DNA of 16,265 bases from contig JANBPT010001024.1 of assembly GCA_027575765.1 (NCBI GenBank), forward strand, positions 1 to 16,265, written 5' to 3'. The position numbers were made by a program, and so were the translations under genes. Under the pieces are notes generated by a model. That model saw only the letters and a list, made by a program, of their open reading frames with translations, was not told the DNA's origin and did no database searches. Of this stretch, positions 1 to 9,610 are shown one piece after another; position 1 is the first letter of the stretch, and each line of letters starts with the position of its first letter. Source of the DNA: Tieghemiomyces parasiticus. Its lineage: Eukaryota; Kickxellomycota; Dimargaritomycetes; Dimargaritales; Dimargaritaceae.

Positions 1-3
1 GCG

Positions 4-75
4 TCTTCGGTAGTATAGTGGTAAGTATCCCTGCCTGTCACGCAGGAGACCGGGGTTCAATTCCCCGCCGGAGAG
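4..75 (+). tRNA. tD(GUC): tRNA-Asp, anticodon GUC
   Basis: Decodes GAC/GAU aspartate codons in cytosolic translation. The cloverleaf is complete in 72 nt. The acceptor stem pairs 4-10 with 68-74 (one G-U wobble). The anticodon stem pairs 30-34 with 42-46 around a 7-nt loop with GTC at 37-39. The T arm pairs 51-55 with 63-67, and the loop TTCAATT matches the eukaryotic tRNA-Asp form. The discriminator base is G75, the Asp identity base. Internal Pol III promoters are visible: A box TAGTATAGTGG at 11-21 and B box GGTTCAATTCC at 54-64. There is no intron and no encoded CCA, as expected for a eukaryotic nuclear tRNA. Only three bases of 5' flank are in the window. Confidence 0.97.
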
Positions 76-77
76 TA

Positions 78-96
78 TTTTTTTTCCTTTTTTTTT
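78..96 (+). terminator. Pol III T-tract terminator of the tRNA
   Basis: Eight T residues at 78-85, two C, then nine T at 88-96, starting two bases after the mature tRNA 3' end. A run of at least four to six T on the non-template strand is the normal Pol III stop; the second run could act as back-up. Confidence 0.9.
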
Positions 97-282
97 CACT
101 TCGCCATAGCAGGCCAGAGGGTGGGCGATCAACCGATTGAGTCTTCCTATGTCACTCACGGTCAATTCGTCGTATAAAGTGAACGATCACTTGCACCCCA
201 AACACATTAACTGTGTCGCAGCTGGATAAGATTATTGTATTGGGCAGTCCTGGGTACATTACAAAAATCCCCTCTCCAATAA

Positions 283-293
283 TATGTATGTAG
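283..293 (-). promoter_or_regulatory. Candidate 3'-end processing element of the synaptojanin gene
   Basis: On the minus strand this reads CTACATACATA, about 34 bases after the TAA stop of the synaptojanin gene. It resembles the TAYRTA efficiency element of fungal 3'-end formation. A-rich sequence follows further downstream (minus strand of about 228-241). No exact AATAAA is visible. The stretch 97-326 otherwise holds only this 3' flank, convergent with the tRNA, and I see no gene in it. Confidence 0.3.
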
Positions 294-326
294 GCTGCGA
301 GTAGGGAGGACGATAACAGGGCCATG

Positions 327-3300
327 TTATATTTCTACGGACGGTTTGATCGGCTCCCACCCATCGAGCTGTTCGTCAGTGTGGCTCTCAAATATGTCGT
401 CAAGGTAATCGGGTAATTCCACGGCCGCCACCTTGGTCGTCTCACCGTTACTACCGACACCTTCTCCGGTACGGCCCAAAGCCGCTTCCCGGGTGGCCTT
501 CTCAAGAGACAGGGCCGAGTCGCGGAACGGGTTGCTGGATAGCGGGTCGGACGGGGGAGTAATGTCGCCGTCACCATTATTACCCGTACGTTTCTCATTC
601 CACCACTGGGTGGTTGCCGAACTGGGTGGGGGCAGTCGCAGAATGACAGAGGTAGTTGTCGTGGCGGGCTTCTTGGTCTTGTGCTGAGCGGACGTGGGAG
701 GCGGTGGTGGGGGTTTCTTGTGGTACAGTTTCGTCGTGGCCTTGGGGGTCTCGCCAGAGGTTGATGGTGACGGTTCCACATCGATGAGCTTGGCTGTCGG
801 GGGGAGCGATGGTGGGGATAGATACGCACGACGGCTATCGCTGGCGGTCGGCGGAGAACCGACCTTTCCATCGCCGGGCCGGGTCGCCACTGCTAGTTCC
901 TTGCTGATGTCCTGGATGAGCTGCCGACGCACGGACCGGTTGACTTCCACCACCTCAGTGCGGACAATAGCCAGGACAGGCATATGGTCGGACGTGGTGA
1001 GCGGGTAACTTATGTACCGCAAAATATCGAATTTGAGTCCGCGCCCAGCCCCGCCGGCCTCATCCTCCTCGTCGTCCTCCCCGGCATCCTCCTGCAGGCC
1101 ATCATGGACGTCGTCCGTCAGGTCGGCCGTGTCCGGGTCGTAACCGGCGGACCGGATGAGGATCCGGTCAGTCCACGAGGGTGTCCGACGCTTCTCGCTG
1201 GTATCGTAACGGGCAGTACCGACGTCAAACTTGTAGGTGGGCGGGAAAGTGATGGGGGCCTCATAGTAGTTGTGAAAAATATTGCCCATGGCCTTCTGGG
1301 CAATGAGCTGGTCGTAGCGCCGCATTTCCTGCAATCGGTCCTGAGCCAGGAGGGATTTGGCCTGGTCGTAGCTGAGATTGAGACGGTAGTTGAGGTCGCC
1401 GAACCAGAAGACGTACTGGTGGTCCTCGACGGCTCGGCCGTTACTAAAGGTGACCCCGTCGCGGATGCTGCGATAGTCCGCGTTGCGTTCCTCGTAGTTG
1501 GTGGGACCCGCCGCGAAATGTGAGGTGACGAAGCAGAATTGTGTGTCATAGATTTGCATACGTAAAGCCACTGCACCCTTATTCCCGGCCAGCCCACCGA
1601 ATCCAGTCTTCTTGAGGGTGGTCTCCACGCCGCGGACGTGCGGGGCCAGCGACCGGCGGATAAACACCATCAGACAGGCCCCTATGAGCTGTTCCGAGGT
1701 CAGAACTACATAGTGAACGGGCTCCGGGGCATCTGATTCGTCGTCGTCGTCCCCACTGGCTCTTGTGCCCTCCTCCCTGGTCGCGGCGATTCGGTCTAGA
1801 GCCCGGATGATAAGTCGCTCCCACTGGAAGCGTTTGGTAGAATCGCCCGAGACCACTTGAGACACGTTGAGGTCGACCACCTCCTGTAGGCCAATCACGT
1901 AGGCGTCCGGCTGGGCGTGGCCGCGGCCGGTGGCCAGCCACTTCTCCACGTCGGAAAGACGGGGCAGATTACTGCATACGTTAAATGTGGTCACGAAAAA
2001 GGTCAAGGACTGGCGGCGCAGGAACCGGTCCGCCTGGGCGGTGAGATGCCGGCGGACCACGTCATAGGTGGCCAGGTAGGCGTGGATCTTGCGGGCCTCG
2101 GGAGTCTTGCCGAGGAGGACATCCATCACATGTTGTTTGGATTGGTCCTGGAAGTTGTTCTGGTAGAACCGGCTGACCGACTTGGTCACATCCTGCAGGA
2201 GGCCGGTCCAGGTGGACTTGCCAGACTTGAGCACGTTGGAACGCAGGGCGCCCGTGCCGGCGTACAGCCGCGAGATGCGGTCCCCGTTGGCGACCCACAG
2301 CTGGGCGTGCTCCTGTCGGATGTGCGACATTACACTCGCCGGTTGGTCGAGGGCTACGCGAAGGTATCCGGCCAGTGTCGCCCACGACAGCGCGTTCTGC
2401 GAGAAATTCGTGCGGTCGAGACAGTCCATGCAGTTGACCCGGAAAACGCCCCCCTGTTGGCGCAGGATGCGGAGCTCCTTGAGATCAATCAAGAAGAAGC
2501 CGAAGGCCTTGACACTGTCGGCCACACGGTCTACCAGAAGTTCGACGTTGGCGAAGTTGGATCCCTTACACATAGCGTGGAAATCGAAGTGGGTATAGCG
2601 CACCAGGTCCGGCAGCTGAAGATGTCGGATCTGCGAGTGGAAGGCATGGGACAGGGTGTATTCAGACCCACCGTCGCGACCCTTTAACAGGTCCACCACG
2701 TGCACGCGCCGGTACCGTTGGAGGAGGGCTTGTACGTGGAGGCGGAAGGCTGGCTCGGTGGCCTCAGCGCTACGGGTCAGCTGAATCTTGTGGTCAGAGA
2801 TCTGCAGCCCGCTTTGCTCCCAGAATAGAGGAATGGACCCACGTAGGATCACTGTACTATAGCAGCGGGTGCCCAGGAGACAGATGACCTCTGTCTCGAC
2901 CTCGTTGGCCACGTTGCCCATATCGTCCAGACCGCGTGTGAGGTACCGCGCCCCGGCCCGACCGCTGCTGGACCGCGACACGATGCAGAGCTGGTTGGGA
3001 CCCGTGGCGGAGGCGTGCGGTAAGGGCACCGAACCGACGTAGCCCTGGATGAGTGGGACCAGGAACGCGGCGTCGTCTAGGTACTGCTGTTGGGCCCGGT
3101 CCAGGCTGGCGCGGAACCGTAGGAAGGGTTTGAGGAGGAAGTGATTCCACAAGTATTTAACGTCGTAGGGGACGGCTCGTTCCGAGGAGATGCAGTCGGT
3201 GTAGCGGGCCTGCAGGTTGCGAGTCATGTCCATGTTGGGTGAAAAAAAGAAGGAGGCTTGGGCCAAGTACTGGCTGAGCGCTTGGCAGGGGTGGGGGCCG

Positions 3301-3791
3301 TATCCGCCGCCACTACTACTACCGACAGCGGGATCATCATATTCGGTCGGATTCGGATCGTACCTCTGCCAGTCGTCGTATTTGGCGCTAGTGAGCGACA
3401 GGAAGCTGACCCGCCGCAGGCTATAGGCGGCCTCCCGGGGCAGGACCTGGCAGACGAAGTCGCACTCGGTGACCAGGGCCAGGTACACGTCGCGCTCATG
3501 GTAAATGACTCCCACACAGCCGTAGACGGGGTCGGTGTCGAGCACGGAAAAATCACGCAGGACAGAGACGTCGGCCAGATGCAGGTCGCAGCCGATGGCC
3601 GAGCGTGGGTCGCCGCCCGGGGCCGGGGCGTGTCGGCCCCGATTGGTCGTGTCGCGGAGGGCGATAACGAGGACCTGTGTTCCCGCCGTGGCGGCCCCGG
3701 GGACCCGGGAGGACAGTGGCGGCCGAGTAGGGCACAGGGCGATGGCCCGGGGCCGGTCCCGCACGTACACCATGCACTGCTTGCACTGCAT
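327..3791 (-). CDS. syj1: Synaptojanin-like inositol polyphosphate phosphatase (SAC domain plus 5-phosphatase)
   Basis: 1154 residues. It should strip phosphates from PI(4,5)P2 and other phosphoinositides at the plasma membrane and endosomes, acting in endocytosis and actin control like yeast Inp51/52/53 and animal synaptojanin. The SAC domain spans about 60-540 with an intact CX5R(T) site, C454 to R460-T461, so it is probably active, unlike yeast Inp51. The 5-phosphatase domain spans about 596-945: metal-binding GLQEV 634-638, GLAGNKGAV 733-741, FGDLNYRL 797-804, SWTDRIL 872-878 and SDHMPV 934-939. Acidic inserts lie near 680-688 and 890-912. The tail from about 950 is disordered, with poly-Pro 1027-1032, NPF 1087-1089 (EH-domain ligand type) and an acidic-aromatic end. 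The ATG at 3791 has a GCC context and an in-frame stop nine bases upstream (3801-3803), so no longer start exists without splicing. No intron is needed. It is transcribed divergently from UPF1. The assignment to the synaptojanin/Inp5x family is firm; which yeast paralogue it matches is not. Confidence 0.96.
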   Translation of the reverse strand: MQCKQCMVYVRDRPRAIALCPTRPPLSSRVPGAATAGTQVLVIALRDTTNRGRHAPAPGGDPRSAIGCDLHLADVSVLRDFSVLDTDPVYGCVGVIYHERDVYLALVTECDFVCQVLPREAAYSLRRVSFLSLTSAKYDDWQRYDPNPTEYDDPAVGSSSGGGYGPHPCQALSQYLAQASFFFSPNMDMTRNLQARYTDCISSERAVPYDVKYLWNHFLLKPFLRFRASLDRAQQQYLDDAAFLVPLIQGYVGSVPLPHASATGPNQLCIVSRSSSGRAGARYLTRGLDDMGNVANEVETEVICLLGTRCYSTVILRGSIPLFWEQSGLQISDHKIQLTRSAEATEPAFRLHVQALLQRYRRVHVVDLLKGRDGGSEYTLSHAFHSQIRHLQLPDLVRYTHFDFHAMCKGSNFANVELLVDRVADSVKAFGFFLIDLKELRILRQQGGVFRVNCMDCLDRTNFSQNALSWATLAGYLRVALDQPASVMSHIRQEHAQLWVANGDRISRLYAGTGALRSNVLKSGKSTWTGLLQDVTKSVSRFYQNNFQDQSKQHVMDVLLGKTPEARKIHAYLATYDVVRRHLTAQADRFLRRQSLTFFVTTFNVCSNLPRLSDVEKWLATGRGHAQPDAYVIGLQEVVDLNVSQVVSGDSTKRFQWERLIIRALDRIAATREEGTRASGDDDDESDAPEPVHYVVLTSEQLIGACLMVFIRRSLAPHVRGVETTLKKTGFGGLAGNKGAVALRMQIYDTQFCFVTSHFAAGPTNYEERNADYRSIRDGVTFSNGRAVEDHQYVFWFGDLNYRLNLSYDQAKSLLAQDRLQEMRRYDQLIAQKAMGNIFHNYYEAPITFPPTYKFDVGTARYDTSEKRRTPSWTDRILIRSAGYDPDTADLTDDVHDGLQEDAGEDDEEDEAGGAGRGLKFDILRYISYPLTTSDHMPVLAIVRTEVVEVNRSVRRQLIQDISKELAVATRPGDGKVGSPPTASDSRRAYLSPPSLPPTAKLIDVEPSPSTSGETPKATTKLYHKKPPPPPPTSAQHKTKKPATTTTSVILRLPPPSSATTQWWNEKRTGNNGDGDITPPSDPLSSNPFRDSALSLEKATREAALGRTGEGVGSNGETTKVAAVELPDYLDDIFESHTDEQLDGWEPIKPSVEI

Positions 3792-3843
3792 GGCGGGGGA
3801 TTAGAAAGGAAGTGGTCGGGTCGAGAGAACGTCAAAAGTGGGG

Positions 3844-3935
3844 CCAATCGGGACGGACGAATCGGATTGGCAAGGTTGAAGGCCCAGTGGCCAAACGGAA
3901 TGGAAGAGCGAAGTGAATTGGATGCAAAGGATTGG
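3844..3935 (-). promoter_or_regulatory. Cluster of CCAAT pentamers upstream of the synaptojanin gene
   Basis: ATTGG (CCAAT on the gene's sense strand) occurs at 3866-3870, 3917-3921 and 3931-3935, and CCAAT in the opposite orientation at 3844-3848. All lie 53 to 144 bases before the start codon. This is the spacing expected for sites of the fungal HAP/CBC (NF-Y) complex, which tolerates either orientation. No TATA box is evident nearby, so this may be a TATA-less CCAAT-driven promoter. Confidence 0.45.
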
Positions 3936-5163
3936 TGGGGGGGCTTATGCGGAATGGAGTCCTCGCGCAGATGGGGCCCCTGTAAGCGGCAGTTGTGTTT
4001 GCCAAATGAGGTGAGGCGTGCTGGTCTGACAGGTAAGGCGCAGACGGGGAACTGTCCAGGGGGGGCATTGCCCGGGCCAGACTGGGGGGAGGGTGCGAAA
4101 GGCCACGAAATACAGCCAGCTGGCTAATGGTGTAATCAGCCAACGCAGCACGCCACGACTGGTAGAATTCTGAACGGATATTTCCAGCCGCGGCCTGGCA
4201 CTCCAAGTCTCTATCCGACTTGGACTAACAGTCTGTAGGGTTCGGGAGGGTGGAACCCAAAAGGCTCGGCGTCATTATGCGGCGGCGGCAACCATACAAA
4301 TGGAGCCACGTACCTGGCGCCACCCATACTATCCCGCCAAATGGGCCTGAGTGGGGAATTCGAAGGCGGGGCAACACAAGTCGAGACGCTATATGCTCCG
4401 CCTGCTGTAGACTGCCTGGGAATGGGATGGGCGCAGGTCACATTGGCCATGGCAGACATCCTTTGACGATTGTACCATAGCCAGCATGTCAGCTCGTGTT
4501 GCATCTACAACCCGATGTAGTAGCGGCAGTTTCTAAAGGGGGTTAGTTGACATTGTGGCAGGTCTAGGATTACCCATTCGCCACCCTCTCCCACAATGGT
4601 GGCCTTGACGCTCTGGCTTTCCGCTGGCACTCCCATCGATTTGAGCCAAGAGGGACCGCTGACCTATGTCGCAATGTACCAAGACGATCAACCGCAGAGC
4701 CGGGGCCGCCCCAGGCCAGGGACCATCGACACCCCAGTTGAACAAACTGTCGGTCTGCCACTTCGTTTCCCCACCCTGTTGGCTCATTATCACGTCTTCG
4801 GAGCGCCCGAAAACTGCTGTTGATCGGCTACTGAACAGGCATGGGCTGCTTTCTGCATCTAAATTACGGGGCGTTGGCCACGGCAGAGCCACTAGTCAAA
4901 CAGACGCTCCGCGGAACCCCTGGCGACTCTGCGATAAATGGTGGCCGTCGGCCTCACAGGAGGGCCGGGCCTATTGCTGAGCCGACGGCTACTGCTGCCA
5001 TCCCCATCAATCCACTTTTTTGCCCCGCCACGTGTGCTCCACGCACTGCTGCCCACCTCTTGGACCCTGAGCCTTGGCCCCGCACGCCAGGGGCCTTGCC
5101 GACGTCGCTACCCTGTTTCGGCCTGTACACACCACCTGGACCTAGACGGGAAAGCCCAGGCAG

Positions 5164-5181
5164 TTTTTTTGATTTTTTTTT
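5164..5181. repeat. Interrupted poly(dA:dT) tract in the UPF1 upstream region
   Basis: Seven T, GA, then nine T. Poly(dA:dT) tracts disfavour nucleosomes and often mark fungal promoters. It lies about 470 bases before the UPF1 start codon. Confidence 0.5.
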
Positions 5182-5366
5182 ACACTTCCGCCTCGCTGGT
5201 AACCCATACACCCAATAGCCTCACCGTAGACACTCACAAGCTCCAGCCTCCACATTTTGGCGTTTCAACCTGTCCTTCGCGCCTTCCAGCCCCGTCGGCA
5301 TCGCGCGGCCTATAACTGTTCTTTCGTACCCTCGTCCCCCCTGTTTCGGTTCATCCCCGGTGCTCC

Positions 5367-5396
5367 ATGTGCCAGAACCCCCGTCGCCCCTGCTAG
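5367..5396 (+). other. Candidate 9-codon uORF in the UPF1 leader
   Basis: ATG at 5367 opens a short frame ending in TAG at 5394-5396 (peptide MCQNPRRPC). It is followed by 256 bases with no further ATG before the UPF1 start at 5653. Whether it is transcribed depends on the true transcription start, which cannot be seen; a weak TATA-like CTATAACT lies just upstream near 5308-5315. Confidence 0.3.
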
Positions 5397-5652
5397 CCCC
5401 GTTGTTATTTTTTTACTCGTCCTTTTGCGGTTGTGCCATAGTATTGGACCTACCGATTTGTTTTGTAGACCAGAGAAGCACTCCGGTCCGACTCTCGCTT
5501 GCGACCTTCCGTCGGTGCTACTGTCCATTTAGGCCTGCCGAGTACCTGATTCCGCCCATTTACCTCTGCCCTATTGCACCCAGCGCTCGTTCCAACCACA
5601 TACACACGTATACGTACCTACTCTCACTTCCTACCCTCCCGCCACGTCCTCC

Positions 5653-8600
5653 ATGGGTCCCCGCAAGCACGCCAGCCGTGGGTCCCCGGATCAGGCCGTC
5701 GAGCGCGCAGCGGAGGCCCTTGATGACCTCAGCCTCGAGGCCTCGGGCGTTCCAAGCCGTGCCACCAGCACCACACATTCCGGCGACCATGACGATCGCA
5801 CCCTGGATGACGCCGACGACCGCTCTGTGGTCAAGGCCGCTGAGCCCACCCCGGCCCATGCCTGCGCGTATTGCGGAATCCACGCCCCGGCCTCAGTGGT
5901 CAAGTGCATGGGCTGCAACAAGTGGTTCTGCAACTCCCGCGGCAGCGGATCTGGCTCGCATATCGTGACGCACCTGGTCACTGCCCGTCACAAGGAGGTG
6001 ATGCTGCACCCGGAGTCCCCGCTCGGTGAGTCGGTCCTGGAGTGCTACAACTGTGGCTGCCGCAACGTGTTCCTCCTGGGCTTCATCCCGGCCAAGAGCG
6101 ACACTGTCGTGGTCCTCCTGTGCCGCCTGCCCTGCGCGTCCGCTAGCGCCAACAAGGACACGGCCTGGGACGTGACCCAGTGGCAGGCCCTGATCGGGGA
6201 TCGCTGCTTCCTACCGTGGCTGGTTAACGTGCCCGGCGACGCCGAGCAGGCCCGCGCCCGTCCCATCACCGCCCAGCAGATCCAGCGCCTCGAGGAGGTA
6301 TGGAAAGAGCGGCCCGAGGCGGCCCTGGGCGACGTGACGGCCCCTGCCGAAGGTGACGAGCCGGAACGTATCAAGCTACGTTACGAGAATGGGTATCAGT
6401 ACCTGGAGATCTTTGCCCCGCTGGTGCGTATGGAGGCCGAGTACGACAAGAAGATGAAGGAAGCCCAGACCCAGGACGACATCACGGTGCGTTGGGATAT
6501 GGGGCTCAACCACCAGCGTATTGCCTGGTTTGTCTTCCCTAAGCTCGAGCTGGGCGAGGTTCGCCTGGCAGTTGGCGACGAGCTCCGTCTGCGCTACCGC
6601 GGCGAGCTCCAGGCCCCCTGGGAAGGGACCGGTCACGTGATTAAAATCCCCAACAACACCAGCGACGAGGTGGGCCTCGAACTGCGCCGCAGCGAGGGCG
6701 CCCCCACCGACTGCACCCACCACTTCGCCGTGGACTTCATGTGGAACTCCACCAGCTTTGATCGCATGCAGGCCGCCCTCAAGAAGTTCGCCACGGACGA
6801 GCTTGCCGTCAGCGGGTACTTATACCATCGCTTGCTGGGCCACGAGGTGGGGCCGCAGCCCCTCAAGGTCACCGCCCCTGGCCGCATTTCGGCCCCTAAC
6901 CTACCCGAGCTGAACCCATCACAGGCTGCGGCGGTCCGCAGTGTCCTCACCCAGCCACTCAGCCTGATCCAAGGCCCGCCGGGCACGGGCAAGACGGTGA
7001 CCTCGGCCACCGTGGTGTACCACCTCAGCCGCCTCTCTGAGGGCGGCCGCGTACTGGTCTGCGCCCCTAGCAACGTGGCGGTCGACCATCTCGCCGAAAA
7101 GATCGACTTGACGGGTTTGCGGGTGGTGCGCGTGATGGCCAAGTCGCGTGAGGACCTGGACTCGAGCGTCCGCCACCTGGCGCTCCATGAGCAGCTGCGT
7201 AACATGGACACCTACCCGGAACTCCAAAAGTTGCTGCGTCTTCGTACCAGCGTAGGCGAGCTGAGCCGCAAGGACGAGCAACGATTCAAGAAGCTGCGCC
7301 GCGCCTGCGAACGCGAGATTCTGGAGAGCGCCGACGTTATCCTCACCACCTGCGCGGCCGCCGGTGATCCACGGTTTACTGGTCTCAAGTTCCGGGCGGT
7401 CCTGGTCGATGAATCTACCCAGGCGTCCGAGCCGGAGCTCCTGATCCCGCTGGTGCACGGGATCCGCCAGGTCATTCTGGTGGGTGACCACCAGCAGCTA
7501 GGCCCGGTCATCATGAACAAGCGCGCGGCCAACGCTGGGCTCAACTTCACCTTGTTTGAGCGACTTATCCACCTCAACATCCGCCCGCACCGCCTTCAGG
7601 TGCAGTACCGTATGCACCCGTGCTTGTCCGAATTCCCGAGCAACATGTTTTACGAGGGGTCCCTACAGAACGGCGTGACGGCCCCCCAACGTCTCCGCCC
7701 GGACGTTAAGTTCCCATGGCCCACACCGGCCACACCAATGATGTTCCACATCAGCCTGGGCCAGGAGGAGATTGCCACCAGTGGCACGTCGTACCTGAAT
7801 CGGACCGAGGCGACCAACTGCGAAAAGGTAGTTACAGCCTTCCTCCGGGCCGGTGTGCGCCCGCAGGATATCGGGGTCATCACGCCCTACGAGGGCCAGC
7901 GCAGCTACGTGGTCAACTACATGCAGTTCAGCGGCTCGCTCCGCAAGGAACTGTACAAGGACGTGGAAGTGGCCAGTGTCGACGCCTTTCAAGGTCGCGA
8001 AAAAGACTACATTATCTTGTCATGTGTGCGCAGTAACGAACACCAGGGCATCGGCTTCCTGAACGACCCACGCCGTCTCAATGTGGCCCTCACCCGCGCG
8101 AAGTACGGCCTGGTCATCTTGGGCAACCCCAAGGTGCTCAGCCGCCACGTCCTGTGGCACGACCTGCTCACCCACTTCAAGGACCACGGTTGCCTAGTCG
8201 ACGGGCCCCTCGCCAACCTCAAGCCGAGTCTTATCCAGTTTAGTCGCCCTCGCCGCCGCCAGAATGCCCGCCGTGCCCGAACCGCCCTCGACTGGCTGCT
8301 CCCGCCAGGTGCGGCCAAACTACAGGCCCCTGGGGCCACTGGCACAGGGTCGTCGTTCGCCACTGGCCTCGGCCCACCGGCGCCCGTCACCGATCCGAAC
8401 GTAACCGGTATGGTCCCACCCTCCTGTGATCCCCACGCCCTGTGGCAAGACAGCATCGGGGCCATTCCATCCGGCGTCAACTCGGTACTCACCCACCTGG
8501 ACCCGTCCTCCACTGCCACGGCTCCTATCGCCTCCTCCGCTCCGGGGTTCGGCTTTAGTTCGCATTATACCCCGGCGTCAGGGCCTAATGGTATCGCCAG

Positions 8601-9027
8601 CGCGGGTAGTCCCTTCACCGCCCCCAACGGTCCCCACGGCGGTAGCATTAGCGCGCAGTTCTCAGCTTCCATCCTCATGTCCCAAGCCGACCGCCTCCGG
8701 ATGAACGAGTGGTTCGATCAGCCACCCAAAGTCGCCGCTGCCGCTCCCTCTTCGTCTGCTGGTCCGTCGAACGGCCATTACCACGGCAGCGGCGGCAGCA
8801 TCCCGCCTGGCTACAGTGCCGCCGGGGGTGCGACCGCAGGGGCCTTTAGTGATGCCAACTTGGATAGCTACCTGGATTATCTCGACGATATCTACAAGAC
8901 CCAGCCCGTCCAGGTTGGCGGTCCCGGGGCCCCCTTTTTCACGGGCACTGAACGTGCGGCGGGTAATCGAACAGCCGTCCAGAAACCTGCGGGTGCCGTT
9001 CCAGTGCCGGTCGGCCGCACTACCTAG
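5653..9027 (+). CDS. UPF1: UPF1, ATP-dependent RNA helicase of nonsense-mediated mRNA decay
   Basis: 1124 residues. An SF1 helicase that joins eRF1/eRF3 and UPF2/UPF3 on terminating ribosomes and drives decay of mRNAs with premature stops, in the cytoplasm. The CH zinc domain spans about 68-230, with likely ligands C71, C74, C93, H103; C85, C88, H107, H113; and C131, C134, C157, C161 (by family analogy). Helicase motifs are all present: Q motif region LNPSQ 420-424, Walker A GPPGTGKT 441-448, Walker B VDEST 585-589, motif [11 protein letters not shown] 611-618, motif IV YRMHP 652-656, motif [10 protein letters not shown] 777-785 and motif [12 protein letters not shown] 810-819. The tail from about 866 is Gly/Pro/Ser/Ala-rich and disordered. 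The start is the first ATG after an in-frame stop at 5530-5532; its -3 base is T but +4 is G. Stop TAG at 9025. No intron is needed. Identification is near certain from long conserved blocks shared with yeast and human UPF1. Confidence 0.98.
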   Translation: MGPRKHASRGSPDQAVERAAEALDDLSLEASGVPSRATSTTHSGDHDDRTLDDADDRSVVKAAEPTPAHACAYCGIHAPASVVKCMGCNKWFCNSRGSGSGSHIVTHLVTARHKEVMLHPESPLGESVLECYNCGCRNVFLLGFIPAKSDTVVVLLCRLPCASASANKDTAWDVTQWQALIGDRCFLPWLVNVPGDAEQARARPITAQQIQRLEEVWKERPEAALGDVTAPAEGDEPERIKLRYENGYQYLEIFAPLVRMEAEYDKKMKEAQTQDDITVRWDMGLNHQRIAWFVFPKLELGEVRLAVGDELRLRYRGELQAPWEGTGHVIKIPNNTSDEVGLELRRSEGAPTDCTHHFAVDFMWNSTSFDRMQAALKKFATDELAVSGYLYHRLLGHEVGPQPLKVTAPGRISAPNLPELNPSQAAAVRSVLTQPLSLIQGPPGTGKTVTSATVVYHLSRLSEGGRVLVCAPSNVAVDHLAEKIDLTGLRVVRVMAKSREDLDSSVRHLALHEQLRNMDTYPELQKLLRLRTSVGELSRKDEQRFKKLRRACEREILESADVILTTCAAAGDPRFTGLKFRAVLVDESTQASEPELLIPLVHGIRQVILVGDHQQLGPVIMNKRAANAGLNFTLFERLIHLNIRPHRLQVQYRMHPCLSEFPSNMFYEGSLQNGVTAPQRLRPDVKFPWPTPATPMMFHISLGQEEIATSGTSYLNRTEATNCEKVVTAFLRAGVRPQDIGVITPYEGQRSYVVNYMQFSGSLRKELYKDVEVASVDAFQGREKDYIILSCVRSNEHQGIGFLNDPRRLNVALTRAKYGLVILGNPKVLSRHVLWHDLLTHFKDHGCLVDGPLANLKPSLIQFSRPRRRQNARRARTALDWLLPPGAAKLQAPGATGTGSSFATGLGPPAPVTDPNVTGMVPPSCDPHALWQDSIGAIPSGVNSVLTHLDPSSTATAPIASSAPGFGFSSHYTPASGPNGIASAGSPFTAPNGPHGGSISAQFSASILMSQADRLRMNEWFDQPPKVAAAAPSSSAGPSNGHYHGSGGSIPPGYSAAGGATAGAFSDANLDSYLDYLDDIYKTQPVQVGGPGAPFFTGTERAAGNRTAVQKPAGAVPVPVGRTT

Positions 9028-9610
9028 TCCCCCCCCCACCATAGGTTTGCTTGGTAGCGGAGGGGGCGAGAGTTTACGGGCCGTCCTGCACTCAGCCAGC
9101 TCAGCCAACTACGCCGTTAATCTGGGTTTTTGGACTGAGTACGTCGAACGGACGACTTATTACGTCCTTATACTTTCCACCCCACCTCCCTCCTCCCTGC
9201 CACCAGATTCCCCCCCCCCTTCATAATTCTGCAGCTGGTAAGGAAGTCAACGATCTCCCAAGCTTCCCGCTCGGCACCACCACACCCTCGCCATCCAGCC
9301 ATTTTGCCTGAACACTGCGGTCGTGGAGGGTTGCCTAGGTGCGCGACCTCCTACCATCTCTCTTCCTCCCAGCTTCACCTGCTTAGCCCAGGTACTGATA
9401 ACTGGACGGAAGGGTGACATTGGCGAATTGGGTCGAATTCTGACGAGTAGAGAGATATTGTCGACGCGTTGGCTGTTTGTGAGCCCACCCACACCTAGCG
9501 AGCGTTGTGAGAGGGTCTCACAGCCTGCCGCACCATGTTGTGAACTATACAACCTTTGATAACTTGCTCTCGCTTACTGCGGAAGGGGGGACAGTCATTG
9601 TCGTTTCACC

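Larger units (their letters stand above)
3792..5652. other. Divergent intergenic region between the synaptojanin gene and UPF1
   Basis: 1.86 kb without a convincing gene. Open frames are up to about 290 codons but overlap on all frames, lack recognisable domains, or start inside neighbouring genes. The left end (3792 to about 4100) is purine-rich on the plus strand, i.e. pyrimidine-rich on the sense strand of the synaptojanin gene, and holds four CCAAT pentamers. The right end (about 5130-5652) is pyrimidine-rich on the plus strand and forms the probable promoter and leader of UPF1, with T tracts at 5164-5181. The middle (4100-5100) shows nothing I can name. Confidence 0.75.

Noticed and set aside
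1917..2687. Plus-strand open frame of 256 codons opposite the synaptojanin gene, and similar long frames at 984-1523 and 3258-4127
   Set aside because: They are antisense shadows of a GC-rich coding region; their translations show no domain and the minus-strand frame carries all conserved motifs.
3832..4206. Minus-strand open frame of 124 codons upstream of the synaptojanin start, a possible upstream exon or small gene
   Set aside because: Low-complexity translation with no recognisable family; the synaptojanin frame is already closed by a stop at 3801-3803 and starts like other family members.
4841..5315. Two overlapping plus-strand frames of about 125 codons in the divergent promoter region
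   Set aside because: Pro-rich translations from C/T-rich DNA, open in more than one frame at once, with no similarity I recognise; one relies on a non-ATG start.
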